Source of the DNA: Ascidia mentula
Lineage: Eukaryota; Chordata; Ascidiacea; Phlebobranchia; Ascidiidae
Reading direction: 5' to 3'
Length of the DNA: 64,000 bases
Assembly (NCBI GenBank): GCA_947561715.1
Contig: OX387202.1
Coordinates: 3,224,001 to 3,288,000 of the forward strand
Shown: one piece after another, positions 63,509 through 64,000 of the stretch
How positions within the stretch are numbered: the stretch's first letter is position 1
How the letters are laid out: every line of letters starts with the position of its first letter
Translations under genes and position numbers: made by a program
The notes under the pieces: model-generated
What the model saw: only the letters and a program-made list of their open reading frames with translations
Databases searched by the model: none
What the model was told of the DNA's origin: nothing

Positions 63509-63736
63509 TGTTGTGTAATTATATAGTTTTGTGTCCTAAAGTTGACCTAACAAAACGGCGCTTCAGATACCACCTGTAATCAGCGAGCAATGCGACTTAC
63601 GCCCGTGGATTTACTGCGCACCTCAGTATTTAATTATTGCGTTCCTGGCCTTATTTGCGTCTTGGCTTTGGCTACAAAACCTGCGCACCCTTTTGTACCA
63701 ATACACTTGAACTGTTTGTGACTCAAGAATTCAACA
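63509..63736 (+). mobile_element. Solo LTR of the intron 9 gypsy family
   Basis: TGTTGTGTAATT ... GAATTCAACA, 228 bp, is similar along its length to the LTR at 13921-14153 (opposite strand). It is flanked by a perfect ATAGG duplication (63504-63508, 63737-63741). Clearly more diverged than the intron 9 copies, so older. Confidence 0.88.
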
Positions 63737-63780
63737 ATAGGGAATCTGCATCACCGTTATCAGGCAACACATGAGTTTTA

Positions 63781-64000
63781 TATGATATAGCATGAGAAGC
63801 CAGGATCGCCCCACTGCGCAGGCTAATTGGATGTACATTTATAATTACATAAATAGATATTTGGAAGAAAATACACTTTAATTACTGCAGTTTGCCAGTA
63901 TACTGAGACGAGGTAAAACTCACTTTAAATCTGAGATATTTCTTCATTTAGGATTGGTTACAAAAACGCCTCAGGATATTTATCACTGTGAAACGTACCT
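63781..64000 (+). promoter_or_regulatory. Upstream region of a further ficolin gene beyond the window
   Basis: Aligns with 25950-26165, which precedes ficolin B by about 220 bases. A further ficolin start would be expected roughly 220 bases past the window end. The downstream gene itself is not visible. Confidence 0.5.

Overview
The window looks like nuclear DNA of a tunicate of the Ciona type. This is an inference from AT-rich sequence, short phase-matched introns, secreted and membrane proteins with fibrinogen-related domains (FReD), and many degraded transposons. Nothing bacterial (operons, Shine-Dalgarno sites, CRISPR) and no tRNA or rRNA gene was recognised.

The organising principle is a FReD (ficolin-like) gene cluster in about two and a half tandem units. 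Unit 1 (about 1-26 kb) holds the 3' part of a ficolin-type gene (104-1057), a membrane-head FReD cassette (2096-5851, incomplete), and a secreted LCCL-LCCL-EGF-FReD gene (11238-19633) whose 9th intron carries a Ty3/gypsy fossil. Unit 2 (about 26-55 kb) repeats this order: ficolin gene (26387-27939, damaged), membrane-head cassette (28999-34040, all head exons present), and LCCL-LCCL-EGF-FReD gene (39470-48249, same retroelement). A third partial unit has a collagen-head FReD gene (58034-61781) that is clearly broken. The last 220 bases match the upstream region of the 26.4 kb ficolin gene, so another ficolin probably starts just past the window.

The most interesting result comes from splice-phase bookkeeping. 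In unit 2 a type II membrane head (short cytoplasmic tail, signal anchor, coiled-coil stalk, first two FReD exons) lies upstream of the LCCL gene and has no last three FReD exons of its own. Its final exon ends in the same phase as the second FReD exon of the LCCL gene. Spliced to the LCCL gene's last three exons it gives one exact 360-residue frame. A secreted head (460 residues) and a membrane head may therefore share one constant FReD tail. The LCCL gene also has an alternative terminal exon with a poly(A) signal that would give a 219-residue LCCL-only secreted form.

The units are almost identical in the middle (about 3.5-20 kb) and less similar towards both ends. That fits recent gene conversion or a recent re-duplication over an older one; a haplotype-merging assembly error must be excluded. 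The rest is mobile DNA: Penelope-like fragments with hammerhead-like motifs in inverted pairs, hAT-like and other 8-bp-TSD DNA elements (one splitting the last exon of the 58-62 kb gene), two Ty3/gypsy families, a solo LTR, and a partial host gene of unknown function (about 50.5-55.4 kb).
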